A stretch of 8,933 nucleotides of DNA from Nitrospinota bacterium (GTDB taxonomy: Bacteria > UBA8248), in the NCBI GenBank assembly GCA_003506735.1, contig DNYS01000248.1:9359-18291 (forward strand). The letters are read 5' to 3'. Below the pieces are notes generated by a model. That model had not been told where the DNA came from, made no database searches, and was given only the letters and a program-made list of their open reading frames with translations. Positions within the stretch are counted from its first letter, which is position 1. Each line of letters opens with the position of its first letter. Position numbers and translations under genes: made by a program. Shown in pieces: positions 6,768-8,933 of this stretch.

Positions 6768-7201
6768 AGGAAATACCACTTCCTTTCTTTCTTTTCTTCC
6801 GTTTTCTTCTCTTCTTTTTTCTTTTTCACCACCGGCATTCTGGCCGCCACCTCTCTGGGGATGGGGATGGTCGCCATCTCCAGGAGCCGGCCATGCGGCC
6901 GGGTGGTGCTGCGCAGCTCTTTCCGGAATATCGACTTCAGGCGCAGGCGATGGCACTCCAGGCATTCCTTCGCCTCGCGGAGCGGATTGCCCTTCGGAAA
7001 TTTGGCCTTAACCTGTTCCAAGTGCGAATTGGCCAAAAACTGCGCATGAATATGGCAGCTCCGGCAATGCTCGCTCACTACGACATTGGCCTCGCTCGGG
7101 AGAAGCTCCCTTTTCACGGCCCGCTCGATCGGAGTGGGTGAGCAGCCCGATACCACCACCACGCCCAACAAGAGAGCCGCCCACAACCACCTGCGATTCA
7201 T
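6755..7201 (-). CDS. Small dihaem c-type cytochrome-like lipoprotein with Lys/Glu-rich C-terminal tail
   Basis: A predicted 148-residue lipoprotein. The signal peptide MNRRWLWAALLLGVVVVSGC has lipobox VSGC (Cys20). Two c-type haem attachment motifs follow: CRSCH at 46-50 and CLECH at 80-84. Extra His residues at 52, 60 and 103 could be distal ligands. From about residue 126 the chain is a charged low-complexity run of Lys and Glu, then ends KWYFLYLF. No named family was recognised. It is inferred to be an envelope electron-transfer or haem-bearing accessory protein, anchored by lipid. The start at 7201 is preferred over in-frame ATGs at 7216 and 7273 because GGAG (7210-7207) lies five bases upstream and the lipoprotein signal then begins correctly. 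The last 13 bp overlap the convergent DppC-type gene. Confidence 0.85.
   Translation of the reverse strand: MNRRWLWAALLLGVVVVSGCSPTPIERAVKRELLPSEANVVVSEHCRSCHIHAQFLANSHLEQVKAKFPKGNPLREAKECLECHRLRLKSIFRKELRSTTRPHGRLLEMATIPIPREVAARMPVVKKKKEEKKTEEKKERKWYFLYLF
6781..6827 (+). other. Pyrimidine-only tract just after the importer operon
   Basis: On the plus strand 6781-6827 is almost purely C and T, with a single G in 47 bases. On the minus strand it encodes the Lys/Glu-rich tail of the haem lipoprotein. It starts 14 bp after the stop of the DppC-type gene. C/U-rich, G-poor RNA downstream of a stop is the sort of sequence Rho loads on, so it could help end importer transcription. That role is inference; no hairpin terminator was seen here. 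Confidence 0.4.
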
Positions 7202-7256
7202 AAAAACTCCGTTCATCAAAATGATCCCAAGGAAACCAATGCCCAATCCGGGCCAA

Positions 7257-7286
7257 AGTATAGAGAGGCGCAACGAGCGGGGTCAA
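7257..7286 (-). promoter_or_regulatory. Candidate sigma70-type promoter for the haem lipoprotein gene
   Basis: On the minus strand, TTGACC (7286-7281) and TATACT (7262-7257) are 18 bp apart, each matching consensus at five of six positions. Transcription would begin near 7250, leaving a leader of about 49 nt to the ATG at 7201. The leader start holds a small inverted repeat, GCCC-GGATT-GGGC (7254-7242). This suggests the haem lipoprotein gene can be expressed apart from the TPR gene upstream. Confidence 0.5.
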
Positions 7287-7318
7287 TTTGCCGCGGGGCG
7301 GATTACCGCTTGGCCCGG

Positions 7319-8170
7319 TTATTTTTTCAGGGCCCTCCGGTAGCGCGACATGTCGGCCAGAACCCCCCGCCAACGCTTTTCCCGCCACAGGGGGTTCACG
7401 TCCACCGCCTTCTGGATGGTCCGGATCGCCCGGGCCGTCCGGCCATTGCGGAAAAACCGGCCCGCCCGGCCCCGGTAGAAACGGACGGGGGCGTCGTTTC
7501 CCGCCTCGACGACCTCCCGTCCGAGCTCGACCTCCCATTTATCCGCCCCGCCACGCTCGGCCACGCTCAGCCAAAGCCAGTAGCGCCCCGCACGGTGCCC
7601 GGGCGAGATGCGAGAGGCTGCCTTGAAGTGGTAGACCGCCATCGCCATCTGGCGGCGGTTCCGCCGAATCAGCCCCAGCCGGTAGTGCGCCATGAAGGAA
7701 TCCGGCTTGAGCGTGAGGGCCTTCTCCAGGTGAAAGATGGCGCTCTCGCCGTTTTTCACCGCAAGAGCCAGCCTCCCGAGCGCGATGTGGCTTTCCGCAT
7801 TGCTGGGCCGAAGTTCCAGGACGCGCCGGTAGGCTCCGGCCGCCTTCGCCTTTTTCCCCAGCTTCTCGTAGACGCGGCCCAGCGCCTCATGCGCCGGGAA
7901 AAGCTTCGAATCCCGCCGCACCGCCTCCACGAGGAGGGTTTCGGCGGCAGGCATCCTGCCCCGGGAGATCTCCTCCTGGGCCCGGTTAAACAGGCGGATG
8001 GCCTCCCCGCTTCGGGGCGCCCCCGGTTTTTTCGGTGAAGACGAAAGGGAGGATTTTTTCGCGCCTGCCGGCGGCGAAGCAGGCCGAATTTCCCTTGAAG
8101 AGCACCCCGCTGCGAAAACCAACGCGGCGAGAACCGCGGGGACGCAAGAGGTGGACACTGCGGGCCTCAT
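7319..8170 (-). CDS. TPR-repeat lipoprotein
   Basis: A predicted 283-residue protein. The first 23 residues form a lipoprotein signal with lipobox AAGC (Cys23). A low-complexity Ser/Pro/Lys linker follows to about residue 55. Consecutive tetratricopeptide-like repeats cover roughly 57-90, 92-125, 126-159 and 160-193, with a further one near 230-263. Visible repeat marks include AHEALGRVYEKLGKKAKA, SHIALGRLALAVKNGESA and AHYRLGLIRRNRRQMAMA. TPR solenoids act as protein-protein scaffolds, and the partner is unknown. The start at 8170 gives the signal peptide and lies 1 bp after the stop of the B12-binding gene. No separate Shine-Dalgarno is seen, so translation is probably coupled. The frame stays open upstream to 8530, but that part is the shadow of the B12-binding gene. 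The fold call is sound; the role is not known. Confidence 0.88.
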   Translation of the reverse strand: MRPAVSTSCVPAVLAALVFAAGCSSREIRPASPPAGAKKSSLSSSPKKPGAPRSGEAIRLFNRAQEEISRGRMPAAETLLVEAVRRDSKLFPAHEALGRVYEKLGKKAKAAGAYRRVLELRPSNAESHIALGRLALAVKNGESAIFHLEKALTLKPDSFMAHYRLGLIRRNRRQMAMAVYHFKAASRISPGHRAGRYWLWLSVAERGGADKWEVELGREVVEAGNDAPVRFYRGRAGRFFRNGRTARAIRTIQKAVDVNPLWREKRWRGVLADMSRYRRALKK

Positions 8171-8171
8171 G

Positions 8172-8588
8172 TCAGGAATGATCGCGCGCCCATTTTTCTT
8201 CAACGGCCTTCCGGACATAATCGACAATGGCATCCAGCGTCGTTCCGGGCGTGAAAATTTCCGCCACGCCGTTTTTCTTGAGGGCGGCGATATCCTCCTG
8301 GGGGATGATTCCGCCCCCGAACAGGAGCACGTCCCCCATCCCCTGCGCGTCGAGGAGTTCGCGGATCTTGGGAAACAGGAAATTATGGGCCCCCGAGAGG
8401 ATCGACAGGCCGACCCCGTCCACATCCTCCTGCAGGACGGTGGCGGCGATCTGTTCGGGCGTCTGGCGGATACCCGTGTAGATGACCTCCATCCCCGCGT
8501 CCCGGAGGGCGCGCGCCACCACCTTCGCACCCCGGTCGTGCCCGTCCAGTCCCGGCTTCGCCACCAGTATCCGCGCCCGCCTGTTCAT
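8172..8588 (-). CDS. Cobalamin-binding subunit of methylmalonyl-CoA mutase type (small, stand-alone B12 domain)
   Basis: This 138-residue protein is essentially only the B12-binding domain found at the C-terminus of acyl-CoA mutases. The base-off/His-on motif DGHDRG is at 15-20 with His17 the expected lower cobalt ligand. SILSGAH at 62-68 and GGG at 91-93 contact the nucleotide tail. The opening [16 protein letters not shown] and the [10 protein letters not shown] block at 38-47 are typical of mutase C-terminal domains. It should pair with a separately encoded large catalytic subunit, interconverting methylmalonyl-CoA and succinyl-CoA or a related substrate such as isobutyryl-CoA; that subunit is not in this window. 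The start at 8588 is fixed by an excellent Shine-Dalgarno AGGAGGAGG (8603-8595) six bases upstream. An ATG at 8606 overlaps that site and is rejected. Confidence 0.93.
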   Translation of the reverse strand: MNRRARILVAKPGLDGHDRGAKVVARALRDAGMEVIYTGIRQTPEQIAATVLQEDVDGVGLSILSGAHNFLFPKIRELLDAQGMGDVLLFGGGIIPQEDIAALKKNGVAEIFTPGTTLDAIVDYVRKAVEEKWARDHS

Positions 8589-8622
8589 CGCTCGCCTCCT
8601 CCTCATTTCCCAACGCCATCCG

Positions 8623-8650
8623 ATTCTACCATTTCAGGCGAACCTTCGAA
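8623..8650 (-). promoter_or_regulatory. Candidate extended -10 promoter for the B12-binding/TPR gene pair
   Basis: On the minus strand TAGAAT (8628-8623) is preceded by TGG, giving the TGn extended -10 form. TTCGAA (8650-8645) sits 16 bp upstream as a weak -35. Transcription would start about 8616, roughly 28 nt before the B12-binding gene's ATG and just ahead of its ribosome site. Confidence 0.45.
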
Positions 8651-8790
8651 CCCGCTCCGGCAAACCCGGCGGCCTCCCCAGAATAAACCGGCCCGGCCGT
8701 CTTTCGCTTTGGCCTCACCCCTCCAGCAAATCGTCTTGGCGGGCGGCTCCTGCGGGCCTTGGCGCGGATTCGGCGCATCGCCCGGAGGCC

Positions 8791-8818
8791 TTGGCAATCA
8801 GAGGTTTTCTGGTATGGT
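8791..8818 (+). promoter_or_regulatory. Candidate sigma70-type promoter for the gene at the right edge
   Basis: TTGGCA (8791-8796) and TATGGT (8813-8818) are 16 bp apart on the plus strand. Transcription would begin near 8825, leaving a leader of about 74 nt to the ATG at 8899. The spacing is one base short of ideal and the -10 is only a partial match. Confidence 0.35.
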
Positions 8819-8898
8819 CGTTTAAATTTTTTGGCCATGACACCGGCTGTATCTAAATGGCGGCGCGCGCCCGCGCGGCCAACGGAGAGAGGCGAGAA

Positions 8899-8933
8899 AT
8901 GACGCCAACGAGGGAGATTTACTGGAATATCAC
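8899..8933 (+). CDS. 5' end of an unidentified gene (first 11 codons, cut by window edge)
   Basis: ATG at 8899 opens a frame reading MTPTREIYWNI to the right edge. GGAGAGAGG (8884-8892) lies six bases upstream, a strong ribosome site, and a promoter candidate lies further up. From memory, an N-terminal TREIYWNI is found in membrane-bound iron-sulfur proteins related to heterodisulfide reductase fused to a NarI-like haem b domain. Eleven residues are too few to rely on, so the product is left open. Confidence 0.5.
   Translation, partial: MTPTREIYWNI

Larger units (their letters stand above)
8589..8898. other. Divergent intergenic region of about 310 bp
   Basis: This gap separates the minus-strand B12-binding gene from the plus-strand gene entering at the right edge. 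It holds promoter candidates in both directions and the two ribosome sites. Short open frames occur, including a 70-residue Arg/Lys-rich minus-strand frame (8838-8626), but none has a ribosome site or recognisable protein. The middle (about 8650-8790) is GC-rich and shows no repeat or RNA gene that I can recognise. Confidence 0.5.

Noticed and set aside
7310..8038. 242-residue plus-strand ORF
   Set aside because: It is antisense to the TPR lipoprotein, which has a lipobox and clear repeats.
8171..8530. Upstream extension of the TPR lipoprotein frame to an ATG at 8530
   Set aside because: The extension is an Arg/Ser-rich shadow of the B12-binding gene. The lipoprotein signal begins at 8170.
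7998..8825. 275-residue plus-strand ORF
   Set aside because: It is antisense to the B12-binding gene and runs into the intergenic region, with no family resemblance.
8626..8838. 70-residue basic minus-strand ORF in the divergent gap
   Set aside because: It has no ribosome site, consists mostly of Arg/Lys/Pro from GC-rich DNA, and overlaps the promoter candidates of both neighbours.

Overview
The window is GC-rich, densely coded bacterial chromosome. It most likely comes from a Gram-negative, selenocysteine-using lineage. The support is an exported penicillin-binding protein 4, three predicted lipoproteins, a c-type haem lipoprotein and a peroxiredoxin-like gene with an in-frame UGA. A deltaproteobacterial or similar uncultivated lineage would fit, but that is inference. 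UGA also acts as an ordinary stop in at least four genes here, so the genetic code is not reassigned.

Left block (1-3289, minus strand). Read 5' to 3', it holds a signal-peptide-bearing peroxiredoxin/thioredoxin-fold selenoprotein with a UxxC active site (3289-2741). Next comes dacB (PBP4, D-Ala-D-Ala carboxypeptidase/endopeptidase, 2669-1038), then recJ (ssDNA exonuclease, from 1002 and running off the left edge). Gaps are 71 and 35 bp. The most notable element is the UGA at 3070-3068. It sits where homologues carry the catalytic Cys and is followed by a perfect 7-bp stem with a GUU loop (3053-3037), at the distance expected of a bacterial SECIS element.

Centre block (3490-6767, plus strand). 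A tightly packed ABC importer operon encodes a family 5 substrate-binding lipoprotein, a DppB-type permease and a DppC-type permease. The genes are 1 bp apart. No ATPase gene follows, so the ATPases must be encoded elsewhere.

Right block (6755-8588, minus strand). A stand-alone B12-binding subunit of the methylmalonyl-CoA mutase type is followed 1 bp later by a TPR lipoprotein. After a 117-bp gap with its own promoter-like sequence comes a small lipoprotein with two CxxCH haem motifs and a Lys/Glu-rich tail. Its last codons overlap the end of the DppC-type gene from the opposite strand.

Right edge (8589-8933). A divergent intergenic region of about 310 bp has promoter-like sequences facing both ways. 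It ends in the first codons of a plus-strand gene with a strong Shine-Dalgarno, cut off by the window.

No rRNA, tRNA, CRISPR array, insertion sequence or attachment site was seen.
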